In this document: piece by piece, positions 1 to 4,685 of the stretch
Position numbering within the stretch: the stretch's first letter is position 1
Layout: the number at the start of each line of letters is the position of its first letter
DNA from: JBFELU01 sp041572755
GTDB taxonomy: Bacteria > Actinomycetota > Acidimicrobiia > Spongiisociales > UBA11373
Reading direction: 5' to 3'
NCBI GenBank assembly: GCA_041572755.1
Contig: JBFFRY010000062.1
Coordinates: forward strand, 1-5,883
DNA: 5,883 bases
Notes under the pieces: model-generated
The model's database searches: none
What the model saw: the letters and a program-made list of their open reading frames with translations, nothing else
Told to the model about the DNA's origin: nothing
Position numbers and translations under genes: made by a program

Positions 1-958
1 CGGGGTCGGTGATCGGTTCCCAGGTCACGCCGTCGTCGGACGCAACGGTGTGTCCGGGTTCACCCCACCCCGAGATACGGGCCGCGAACCCGTTCTCGGT
101 CGTCCAGACGGGGCCGATCGACTGACGGATGGGTGTGCCGGCCGGGTCGGGGAAGGCCTGGGCGATCTCGGGCGGTGCCTGGATCCGGAGATTGGGGTCG
201 TCGACCGCTACGAAGCGATCGCCGTCGAGCGCCCAGATCCGGCCCGGGTGGTCCTGGTACAGCAGCACCCCCGCCGCGCCGACCACGACGCCCTCGATCC
301 ACGTGTCGGTTTCCTCGATGGGTTCGATCTCGACGCGCACCCATTCGGTCAGGTCCTTCGTCATCCAGACCGAGTGGAAGCCCACCGCCAGGAGTTGGTC
401 CCCGTGCACGGCGAGGTGGCCGAGCGTCCCGGGGGGTTCGGCCAGCGGCCGCCACGTCGTGCCCTCGATCTCGATGAGGAGGCTGCGGGACGTCGGCCAT
501 GACGGATACGACTCGTTCACCTCGCGCACCTGGGCCACCCCGATGATCCTCCCGTCCCAGTCGACGGGGCTCGGCATCCCCACCCAATCGATCTCCGGAT
601 CGTCCACCCGGTCCCACTCGATCATCCCCAGCGGGGTGTTGGTCCTGGATGGGAACCCCTCGACGACGGTGGTGACCGTTTCGGTTGTCCTTGGGCCCGG
701 CTCCACCACGTCGGCCGTCCCGCCGTCGGAGAACCCCACCCACCACACGATCCCACCGAGCAGGATCGTCACTGCAGCCGCCACCACCGCCACCTGCCAT
801 CCGGGCCACGCCCGGACGGGTGCGGGAGGGCTGATCGGCCGAACCGCAGGCGTCGTGCCGCCGGTCCGTTCCAGGAGTGCATCCTCGATGGTCACCGGAT
901 CAACGGAACCGAGGACCGCCCGGCTGTAGTCGGCGAGTTGGCGATCGAAGCTGATCAT
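1..958 (-). CDS. Putative transmembrane anti-sigma factor/sensor with Asp-box-like outer domain (3' end off window)
   Basis: This is an open frame of 319 codons from ATG at 958-956 to the left edge with no stop, so the C-terminus is missing. Residues 1-50 are a polar, presumably cytoplasmic segment. Residues about 55-75 form one strong membrane helix (WQVAVVAAAVTILLGGIVWW), followed by a Thr/Pro-rich linker (about 85-110) and a Trp-rich domain presumably outside the cell. That domain contains Asp-box-like motifs at about 200-206 (TKDLTEW) and 307-313 (SDDGVTW), as in sialidase-type beta-propellers. The start codon overlaps the TGA of the ECF sigma gene (ATGA, 955-958), and a GGGGG stretch lies about 7 nt upstream, so translation is probably coupled. 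Sigma factors are commonly co-encoded with their membrane anti-sigma factor, so I infer that the N-terminal segment binds the sigma factor. The HxxxCxxC motif of zinc anti-sigma domains is absent. The topology is well supported; the anti-sigma role rests on context. Confidence 0.8.
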   Translation of the reverse strand, partial: MISFDRQLADYSRAVLGSVDPVTIEDALLERTGGTTPAVRPISPPAPVRAWPGWQVAVVAAAVTILLGGIVWWVGFSDGGTADVVEPGPRTTETVTTVVEGFPSRTNTPLGMIEWDRVDDPEIDWVGMPSPVDWDGRIIGVAQVREVNESYPSWPTSRSLLIEIEGTTWRPLAEPPGTLGHLAVHGDQLLAVGFHSVWMTKDLTEWVRVEIEPIEETDTWIEGVVVGAAGVLLYQDHPGRIWALDGDRFVAVDDPNLRIQAPPEIAQAFPDPAGTPIRQSIGPVWTTENGFAARISGWGEPGHTVASDDGVTWEPITDP

Positions 959-1422
959 CGGCCGACCCCCAGTTGCCTTCGGAGGCGGCGGAGACCGCGC
1001 TCCGCATGGTTCTGGACGGAGGACTTGGCAATGCCGAGGAGGTCGGCCACCTCCTTCAGGGTCCACTCCATCCCGTGCACCAGCATCACCGCGACTCGTT
1101 GCCGCTCGGTGAGCCCGGCCAGGGCGGCGGGGAGCCCCGGCTCCACCCAGGGCACACCGATCGCTTCGGGCGGGTCGAAACCGACGGGGCGGCGCCGCAT
1201 CATGCGGCGGGCCCGGTTTCGGCCGACCCCCCACAGGTAGCCGGTGGGAGTGGGTACTTGCAGGATCCGCTCCCAGTGCTCCCAGGCGAAGGCGAGGGCA
1301 TCGGCGGTGGCCTCCCGGCCGATGTCGGGGCCGAACGCAGCGCACAGTGCGTTCCGCAGCTTGGGCTCGGCGTCCTGCACGAACCCGGCGAAGGCATCCA
1401 CCCCGGTTCGGTCAGCCAACAT
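955..1422 (-). CDS. ECF-type RNA polymerase sigma-70 factor
   Basis: The 155-residue product has the two-domain build and length expected of extracytoplasmic-function sigma factors, which direct RNA polymerase to a small regulon after an envelope or stress signal. Residues about 12-78 fit region 2 (core binding and -10 recognition), ending in the basic stretch GRNRARRMMRRRP (about 67-79). A short linker follows. Residues about 97-152 are region 4 (-35 recognition), with LTERQRVAVML and the helix-turn-helix TLKEVADLLGIAKSSVQNHA at 121-140, followed by RGLRRLRRQLG. There is no extra C-terminal domain and no region 1.1 or 3. The ATG at 1422 is chosen because GAGGTGAGG lies just upstream (1432-1424). 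The TGA overlaps the ATG of the downstream membrane protein, so the two form an operon. I see no convincing autoregulatory ECF promoter in the 170 bp upstream. The family call is firm; the ECF subgroup is not assigned. Confidence 0.93.
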   Translation of the reverse strand: MLADRTGVDAFAGFVQDAEPKLRNALCAAFGPDIGREATADALAFAWEHWERILQVPTPTGYLWGVGRNRARRMMRRRPVGFDPPEAIGVPWVEPGLPAALAGLTERQRVAVMLVHGMEWTLKEVADLLGIAKSSVQNHAERGLRRLRRQLGVGR

Positions 1423-1423
1423 G

Positions 1424-1432
1424 CCTCACCTC
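1424..1432 (-). promoter_or_regulatory. Ribosome binding site of the ECF sigma gene
   Basis: Read on the minus strand, GAGGTGAGG precedes the ATG at 1422 by one base. Its GAGGTG core is spaced 4 nt from the start. This is the strongest Shine-Dalgarno sequence in the window and fixes the sigma factor start. It contrasts with the lipoprotein and marR genes, which have no properly spaced site. Confidence 0.7.
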
Positions 1433-1525
1433 GCCCGTCACCGAATAGTGCACCGAATCGACCGTTCGTACCACCGGCTTCACCCCAGAGGAACAACTAC
1501 TGACTGCGCAAAGGCCACGGGCTGC

Positions 1526-1727
1526 CTGGATCAGCTCCCCCAGGCCGGCGTCGACTGCCAAGCACATTTCGTGCTGAGGTGGCCACCCACAGCGGTGTGG
1601 AGACCTCCCGACTCATCGTGTGGAGGCTCTCACCCGATCGATGCATTCCTTCTGGTCAGGGCGATCCGCGAACACGCCACCAACCACCGCGGGTTCTCTC
1701 AAGGACACGGCTCTGGAGCTGATCCAG
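1526..1727. repeat. Perfect 13-bp inverted repeat (CTGGATCAGCTCC) enclosing 176 bp
   Basis: CTGGATCAGCTCC at 1526-1538 recurs as its exact reverse complement GGAGCTGATCCAG at 1715-1727. The match ends on both sides, although one further outer pair (1524 with 1729) also fits. The enclosed 176 bp contain the dispersed element copy at 1592-1686. The layout resembles the terminal inverted repeats of a tiny non-autonomous mobile element, or a pair of inverted protein-binding sites. No flanking target duplication is visible. A partial third version (TTGGATCAA) follows at about 1730-1738. Confidence 0.6.
1592..1686 (+). repeat. Dispersed intergenic element, copy 1 of 3
   Basis: The structure is box 1 GCGGTGTGGAGACC (1592-1605), box 2 ATCGTGTGGAG (1615-1625), a 28-nt non-conserved spacer (1626-1653) and box 3 of 33 nt (1654-1686, starting GGTCAGGG and ending CGCCACCAACCA). 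Box 3 matches the copy at 4533-4565 at 28 of 33 positions and the copy at 2388-2420 at 26 of 33, without gaps. Relative to the minus-strand lipoprotein gene it lies 3', separated by 105 nt. The orientation sign is arbitrary but identical for all three copies. It could be an RNA element in the 3' part of transcripts, a protein-binding array or a relic of a mobile element end. Confidence 0.7.
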
Positions 1728-1737
1728 TCTTGGATCA
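1720..1737. terminator. Hairpin 3' of the lipoprotein gene (possible terminator, no U-tract)
   Basis: TGATCCA, loop GTCT, TGGATCA form a perfect 7-bp stem with a tetraloop, 55-72 nt beyond the lipoprotein stop codon. No run of T follows on either strand, so it is not a canonical Rho-independent terminator. Its left arm lies within the 13-bp inverted repeat copy at 1715-1727, so it may belong to that structure instead. Confidence 0.35.
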
Positions 1738-1773
1738 AAGGGGAGAGCGAACTCTTCACCTTTTCCGAGCCGC

Positions 1774-1792
1774 GACCGGGTATCAGCCGGTC
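1774..1792 (-). terminator. Weak hairpin at the lipoprotein stop codon
   Basis: GACCGG (1774-1779) and CCGGTC (1787-1792) pair around a 7-base loop, starting on the last base of the TAG stop. No U-tract follows on the minus strand. It could stabilise the transcript end or end transcription, and it could also be chance. Confidence 0.25.
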
Positions 1793-2280
1793 TATTCGTC
1801 GTACTCCGAGATGGTGAGACGCCCGTCCTCGATGTAGAAGTTGACCGCCCGGCCACCGGTGACCCCGAGGATCGACTCGTATTCGCCGTCGGGGCCCCCT
1901 GTTCTTCCCGAGTAGTTGCATTCCCCGACGAGGCTCCAGTAGATCGGGGTCATGTCTGAGACGGTGAGATCGCCGACCATGACGACCGAGACCCCGTTCT
2001 CGACGTCGTATTCCCAATCACCGCTCTTGACTGCAGATACCTCCGACGCGCTCTCCACTGTGAGCGCCGCCGGCACCGGCGGGTCGTTCTGGAATCCTTC
2101 GGGGAGGCTGGTGACGGCTTCCGACAGCGCGACGACGTCCACGTCGAGGAAGACCATCGGCGGGTCGTCGGCGTCGAAGTCGACGCAACTCAGGCCGTCG
2201 CCGCCACACCCCGCCGCGACGATGGTGGCGGCGACGGCGGCTGCGAGGCGGACGGTCCGGACTCTTAGTGGTGTTCGCAT
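1792..2280 (-). CDS. Small secreted lipoprotein, function unknown
   Basis: The 162-residue protein has an N-terminal type II signal peptide: Arg residues at 2, 6, 8 and 11, a hydrophobic stretch LAAAVAATIVAAG, and the lipobox VAAGC with the lipidated Cys at 25. The mature part (about 138 residues) is acidic and beta-rich in appearance, for example GVSVVMVGDLTVSD at 96-109 and GRAVNFYIEDGRLTISEYDE at the end. Cys32 and Cys121 could form a disulfide. I recognise no domain. The frame stays open upstream to an ATG at 2466, but that would bury the signal peptide behind 62 polar residues and cross a dispersed repeat. ATG 2280 is therefore preferred; a -10 box 6 nt upstream suits a leaderless mRNA. 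Its promoter lies between it and the upstream permease gene, so it is probably transcribed separately, at the outer face of the cytoplasmic membrane or the cell wall zone. The lipoprotein call is strong. Confidence 0.85.
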   Translation of the reverse strand: MRTPLRVRTVRLAAAVAATIVAAGCGGDGLSCVDFDADDPPMVFLDVDVVALSEAVTSLPEGFQNDPPVPAALTVESASEVSAVKSGDWEYDVENGVSVVMVGDLTVSDMTPIYWSLVGECNYSGRTGGPDGEYESILGVTGGRAVNFYIEDGRLTISEYDE

Positions 2281-2286
2281 CTCCCG

Positions 2287-2292
2287 ATCGTA
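2287..2292 (-). promoter_or_regulatory. -10 element (TACGAT) of a probable leaderless lipoprotein promoter
   Basis: On the minus strand TACGAT fits the TANNNT consensus and is followed by exactly 6 nt (CGGGAG) and then the ATG at 2280. Transcription would therefore start on or next to the A of ATG. The GGGAG touching the ATG has no spacing and cannot work as a normal ribosome site, which supports leaderless initiation. No good -35 box is visible. Leaderless mRNAs with this spacing are well known in actinobacteria. Confidence 0.5.
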
Positions 2293-2330
2293 GACGGTCG
2301 TGGTGCCATGCCTTCGGGAGTCAGGCCCCG

Positions 2331-2420
2331 GCGGTGCGGCCACGCAGCGCCGTGCGGAGCCCTCCTCCCAGGCACCTACTTCCCCCTTGTCGGAGCGAGG
2401 TGCGACCACGCCACCAACCA
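2331..2420 (+). repeat. Dispersed intergenic element, copy 2 of 3 (most diverged)
   Basis: Box 1 is GCGGTGCGG (2331-2339) and box 2 is CGTGCGGAG (2351-2359). The spacer is again exactly 28 nt (2360-2387), and box 3 (2388-2420) ends in CACGCCACCAACCA. Box 2 to box 3 start-to-start is 37 nt in all three copies. The box 1 to box 2 step is shorter here (18, against 23 and 22 in the other copies). The copy lies 3' of the permease gene (42 nt after its stop) and upstream of the lipoprotein promoter. A low-complexity ACCAACC/GACCGACC tract follows to about 2450. Confidence 0.6.
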
Positions 2421-2450
2421 ACCAATCCAACCGACCGACCACCACCATCT
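2408..2450. repeat. Low-complexity CCAACC/CGACC tract (GG-run rich on the minus strand)
   Basis: Short overlapping units of CCAAC, CCGAC and CCACC follow directly on element copy 2. The minus strand reads as a series of GG doublets separated by one or two bases (about ten), so a two-tetrad G-quadruplex is possible in the mRNA just after the permease stop codon. A shorter relative occurs at 4590-4610, also in the wake of an element copy. Confidence 0.5.
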
Positions 2451-2462
2451 GGCGTCTCTTCG

Positions 2463-3797
2463 TCATGCCGCCGCCGGGATCTGCTCGGGTTCCAGATCGG
2501 GGATCGACTCCTCGATGCTGCGAATCTGCTGGTGGTTCCAGGCCGCCAGTGCCACCACGACCGCGAGAACCCCGCTGAGGACGAACAGGAGGCCGATGCC
2601 CCGGCCGGGACCGAAACCCAGCAGGTCGGTCAGCAGGCCCCGATCCGAGGCCATCAAGGGTTCGAACACCCGGTCGGCCAGTACGCCGGCGCTGAGGAAG
2701 GCGATCGGGGAGGCCGCGATCGCTGAAACCTGGCGGACGGCGAACACCCTCCCCTGCAACTCCGGCGGCACCTTCGACTGCCAGATCGACTGGCTGCTTC
2801 CGCCGGCGATGGGGTGGGTGCCGTTCATGAGGAGGATCCCGACCACGACCCAGGCGATGGATGGGCGGGCTCCCATGAGGATCAGGCCGGCTCCCATCGC
2901 CACGATCGGCGCGTAGACGCCGGCGATTCGGTCGCGCGGCCCGCCCCAGACACTGAGTACGAGGCTCCCGGCGACGATGCCCAGCGCCCCGATCGACACG
3001 ATCGCCCCGGCGGTCTGTTCCGACCCCAGGTGGAGGAGGAGGGGGAGGGCCAGCACGCTCTGGAAGGCAAAGGCGAAGTTCACGACGACGAAGGAGAGGA
3101 GCAGGATCAGCAGCGCCCTTCTCTCAACGACGAAGTCCAGGCCGGCCTTGGCTTCCAGCAGGAGGCCCCGGAGGCCCGAGCCGCGCCGTTCGGCCGGTTG
3201 GGCCTGCGGGAAGCGCACCACCAGGAGGACCCCCACCGCCGCGGCGAAGGTGACGAAGTCGATCAAGAAGATGACCGGTAGGCCGGCGGTGACCACCAGA
3301 CCGGCGGCGACCGTCGGCGCTGCCACCTGGGCGAGGCTCCCGGCCAGCTGCACCAGGCCCGAGGCTCGGGCGTAGTCCTCCCTGGCCACCATCAGGGTGG
3401 TCGCCGCCGAGTAGGCCGGGAACTGGAATGCCTGGAACAACCCGCTGAAGGAGAGTGTCAGGTAGAGATGCCAGATCTCCAGGGTGCCGGTCGCCAGCAG
3501 GAGCAACGTGGCAAGGGTCCCGACGGCGGCTCCTGCGTCGGCCAGGATCATCGCGATGCGTCGATCCCACCGATCGACCAGGGCCCCGACGAAGGGGGAG
3601 ACGAGCAGCATCGGCCCGCGCGAGGCCAGCACGATCAAGGCGAGTTGGGTGGCGGATCCGGTCTCCCGGAACACCCACACCGCCAGCCCGAACGAGGTCA
3701 TCGACGAACCGAGGTTTGACAGCAACTGGCCGGCCCAGACGATGCCGAAGGTGCGCCCCCCGGGCTTGGTGAAGAGTTGCTTGAGAGCCTGCACCAC
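2463..3797 (-). CDS. MFS efflux permease, DHA3/MFS_3-like
   Basis: A 444-residue, strongly hydrophobic protein of the length usual for 12-helix major facilitator transporters, which exchange substrate for protons in the cytoplasmic membrane. The first helices fall at about 16-40 and 52-72. The conserved loop 2-3 motif A is GALVDRWDRR at 71-80. A basic central loop lies at about 196-213, and the second half contains VPPELQGRVFAVRQ at 343-356, typical of the MFS_3/DHA3 group (macrolide-efflux and siderophore-exporter relatives). The C-terminal tail after 420 is short and acidic. The start is GTG 3797, immediately followed by a second GTG; no strong ribosome site marks either, so the start could be one codon later. 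The gene is divergent from a MarR repressor with an operator-like palindrome on its promoter, which suggests export of a toxic compound sensed by that repressor. The substrate cannot be deduced. Confidence 0.9.
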   Translation of the reverse strand: MVQALKQLFTKPGGRTFGIVWAGQLLSNLGSSMTSFGLAVWVFRETGSATQLALIVLASRGPMLLVSPFVGALVDRWDRRIAMILADAGAAVGTLATLLLLATGTLEIWHLYLTLSFSGLFQAFQFPAYSAATTLMVAREDYARASGLVQLAGSLAQVAAPTVAAGLVVTAGLPVIFLIDFVTFAAAVGVLLVVRFPQAQPAERRGSGLRGLLLEAKAGLDFVVERRALLILLLSFVVVNFAFAFQSVLALPLLLHLGSEQTAGAIVSIGALGIVAGSLVLSVWGGPRDRIAGVYAPIVAMGAGLILMGARPSIAWVVVGILLMNGTHPIAGGSSQSIWQSKVPPELQGRVFAVRQVSAIAASPIAFLSAGVLADRVFEPLMASDRGLLTDLLGFGPGRGIGLLFVLSGVLAVVVALAAWNHQQIRSIEESIPDLEPEQIPAAA

Positions 3798-3813
3798 GCC
3801 TGCTTACTTTGCC

Positions 3814-3826
3814 AGATTAGTAATCT
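3814..3826. promoter_or_regulatory. Probable MarR operator (palindrome AGATTA-G-TAATCT)
   Basis: This is a perfect 6+1+6 palindrome, AT-rich in a GC-rich region, in the gap between the divergent permease and marR genes. It overlaps the permease -10 box (3822-3827) and lies 10 bp from the marR -35 box. MarR dimers bind such palindromes, so occupancy would block permease transcription and could also limit marR. Assigning it to this MarR is inference from position and symmetry. Confidence 0.6.
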
Positions 3827-3850
3827 AGCCGATCATTTACTGGTAGACAA
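3822..3850 (-). promoter_or_regulatory. Permease promoter (TTGTCT, 17-bp spacer, TAGATT)
   Basis: On the minus strand, -35 TTGTCT (3850-3845) matches TTGACA at 4 of 6, and -10 TAGATT (3827-3822) fits TANNNT. The spacer is exactly 17 bp. Transcription would start near 3815, leaving a leader of about 18 nt before GTG 3797. The -10 box lies inside the operator-like palindrome. Confidence 0.5.
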
Positions 3851-3863
3851 GTTGTGGCATAAT
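3836..3863 (+). promoter_or_regulatory. marR promoter (TTTACT, 16-bp spacer, CATAAT), leaderless geometry
   Basis: The -10 CATAAT (3858-3863) is one base from TATAAT and is followed by 6 nt (GGTCTC) and the ATG at 3870, so the transcript would begin at the start codon. A 4-of-6 -35 TTTACT lies at 3836-3841. It overlaps the divergent permease promoter, so the two may compete for RNA polymerase or share repression. Confidence 0.5.
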
Positions 3864-3869
3864 GGTCTC

Positions 3870-4325
3870 ATGGGCGATCATGAAGAACCCCTCTGGCGCC
3901 GGGCGGCCACCCACACACTCCACACCTCGATCATGTTGAAGTCGGTGCTGGAGGAGCGTCTCGTGCAAGAGGTCGGCATCCTCCTGGCCGACAACGAGGC
4001 CCTGCTCAACGTCGCTCACGCTGCGGCGCCGCTGCGCATGTCCGACATCGCCGAACGACTCGTGCTCTCGCGAGGGGGGACCACCAAAGTGATCGATCGG
4101 CTCGAGGAGTTGGGCCTTGTCAGCCGGCAGGCGGATCCGGAGGACCGCCGGGCCGTGGTAGTGGAGATCACCCCGGAAGGGAGGGAGGTGCTCGCCAGGG
4201 CCCGCACGGTCATCGACGCGTCTCTCAGCGAGATGTGGGCTGCGACCCTCAGCGACGACGAGGCAAAGGTGGTCATCGAGGTCATGGACCGGGTGATTGC
4301 AGCCCACCACGCGAAGGACCGCTAG
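3870..4325 (+). CDS. MarR-family transcriptional repressor
   Basis: The 151-residue protein has the length and fold order of MarR dimers: N-terminal helices (about 6-50), then a winged helix. Helix pair LRMSDIAERLVLSRGGTTKV (55-74) contains the recognition helix, DRLEELGLVSR follows (76-86), and the wing carries the hallmark DPEDRRAVVVEITPEG (89-104). A C-terminal helix (about 127-147) would complete the dimer interface. There is no cysteine, so it should respond to a bound ligand and not to thiol oxidation as OhrR types do. The frame is open upstream to 3777, but that start lies inside the permease gene and bypasses the promoter. ATG 3870 directly follows a -10 box with no ribosome site, pointing to a leaderless message. 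The role is inferred as repressor of the divergent permease and possibly itself. The family call is strong; the ligand is unknown. Confidence 0.92.
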   Translation: MGDHEEPLWRRAATHTLHTSIMLKSVLEERLVQEVGILLADNEALLNVAHAAAPLRMSDIAERLVLSRGGTTKVIDRLEELGLVSRQADPEDRRAVVVEITPEGREVLARARTVIDASLSEMWAATLSDDEAKVVIEVMDRVIAAHHAKDR

Positions 4326-4352
4326 GCCCGACCACCCGGCTCATCGAATCCG

Positions 4353-4368
4353 GCGGCGGTGCCGCCGC
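4353..4368 (+). terminator. GC-rich hairpin downstream of marR
   Basis: GCGGCGG and CCGCCGC are separated by two bases (in practice about five pairs with a 6-base loop), 27 nt after the marR stop. No U-run follows. Hairpins without U-tracts can end transcripts in actinobacteria, so this is a plausible but unproven marR terminator. Its left arm could also pair with CCGCCGC at 4403-4409. Confidence 0.4.
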
Positions 4369-4402
4369 TGGTGCGGTTGCCAACCTGGAGCCGAGACTTG
4401 AC

Positions 4403-4423
4403 CCGCCGCGCCGGCAGCGGCGG
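4403..4423 (+). other. Second GC-rich hairpin, able to pair alternatively with the first
   Basis: CCGCCGC (4403-4409) pairs with GCGGCGG (4417-4423) around a 7-base loop that itself contains GCC and GGC. The same 7-mers make up the hairpin at 4353-4368, so two mutually exclusive folds are possible. This may simply reflect GC richness. Confidence 0.3.
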
Positions 4424-4471
4424 CGCGGTAGCCCGCCTACGCAGCTCCCTGTGGCGACCTGACCACCCTAC

Positions 4472-4565
4472 GCGGTGTGGAGACCCCCCACCTATCGTGT
4501 GGAGACCTGTCGCGGAGGCGCGCGAAACCCCCGGTCAGGGAGAACCGCGAACGCGCCACCGACCG
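4472..4565 (+). repeat. Dispersed intergenic element, copy 3 of 3
   Basis: Box 1 GCGGTGTGGAGACC (4472-4485) is identical to copy 1 over 14 bases. Box 2 ATCGTGTGGAG (4494-4504) is identical over 11. The 28-nt spacer (4505-4532) is unrelated in sequence, and box 3 (4533-4565) matches copy 1 at 28 of 33 positions. A further TGTGGCGACC at 4450-4459 may be an extra degenerate box. The copy lies 120 nt beyond the stop of the minus-strand propeller gene, past the stem-loop at 4614-4629. Confidence 0.7.
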
Positions 4566-4613
4566 TAGCCGTACTGAACTGACTGACTGACCACCACCGA
4601 CCAACCAACGAGA

Positions 4614-4629
4614 GGCCCCTGCGGGGGCC
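4614..4629. terminator. Stem-loop terminator between convergent genes
   Basis: GGCCCC, loop TGCG, GGGGCC form a 6-bp all-GC stem. On the plus strand it is followed by GTTT, and AGA before it can extend pairing past one bulged G. On the minus strand it is followed by TCTCGTT. It lies 57 nt after the propeller stop and about 290 nt after marR, so it most likely serves the propeller gene and may act in both directions. Confidence 0.55.
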
Positions 4630-4685
4630 GTTTGACGCCTGGTGGGCATGATGACGCCGGTCGGGCCGCTGAAAGGTGGGATCAG

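Larger units (their letters stand above)
1423..1791. other. 369-bp intergenic region between lipoprotein 3' end and sigma 5' end
   Basis: I see no convincing gene here. Short frames exist on both strands, but they cross the dispersed repeat without conserving its reading frame. The region contains one copy of a dispersed element (1592-1686), a perfect 13-bp inverted repeat bracketing that copy (1526-1538 and 1715-1727), and several hairpins. The hairpins are 1524-1529 with 1540-1545 (6-bp stem), 1561-1565 with 1571-1575 (AGCAC/GTGCT, 5-base loop), 1720-1726 with 1731-1737 (7-bp stem, 4-base loop) and 1774-1779 with 1787-1792. The sigma operon promoter must lie in the part near 1423-1560, but I could not identify matching -35 and -10 boxes with confidence. 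Confidence 0.6.
4326..4685. other. 360-bp region between convergent marR and propeller genes
   Basis: No credible gene is present. Short frames on both strands have no recognisable domain. The region holds a GC-rich hairpin just after marR (4353-4368), a second GC hairpin (4403-4423), the third copy of the dispersed element (4472-4565), a GACT/CCAAC short-repeat tract (about 4574-4610) and a strong terminator-like stem-loop (4614-4629). The 50 bp between that stem-loop and the propeller stop show nothing I can name. Confidence 0.6.

Noticed and set aside
60..929. Long open frames overlapping the membrane protein on both strands
   Set aside because: They are Arg/Pro/Gly-rich shadow frames of a gene with coherent topology, and lack domains or start signals.
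1441..1510. An autoregulatory ECF promoter upstream of the sigma gene
   Set aside because: GAAC- and GGTC-like words occur, but none at the proper 16-17 bp spacing to be convincing.
1592..1625. GTGTGGAG repeats at 22-23 bp steps as a CRISPR remnant
   Set aside because: There are only two boxes per locus, far shorter than CRISPR repeats, with spacings too small and no cas genes.
1620..1817. A 65-codon plus-strand frame with a plausible amphipathic helix (SLKDTALELIQSWIKGESE)
   Set aside because: Its beginning is element copy 1, its end overlaps the lipoprotein gene antisense, and no ribosome site or promoter is evident.
1792..2466. A longer 224-residue version of the lipoprotein starting at 2466, overlapping the permease stop as ATGA
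   Set aside because: It would place 62 polar residues before an obvious signal peptide and lipobox, and it reads through element copy 2 and its low-complexity tail. The ATGA overlap is probably chance.
1613..4568. The dispersed element as C-terminal coding relics (a shared 'VGG..A....D' frame ending in STR and stop in two copies)
   Set aside because: Differences between copies frequently change second codon positions, and the third copy does not stop there. The spacer conserves length but not protein sequence.
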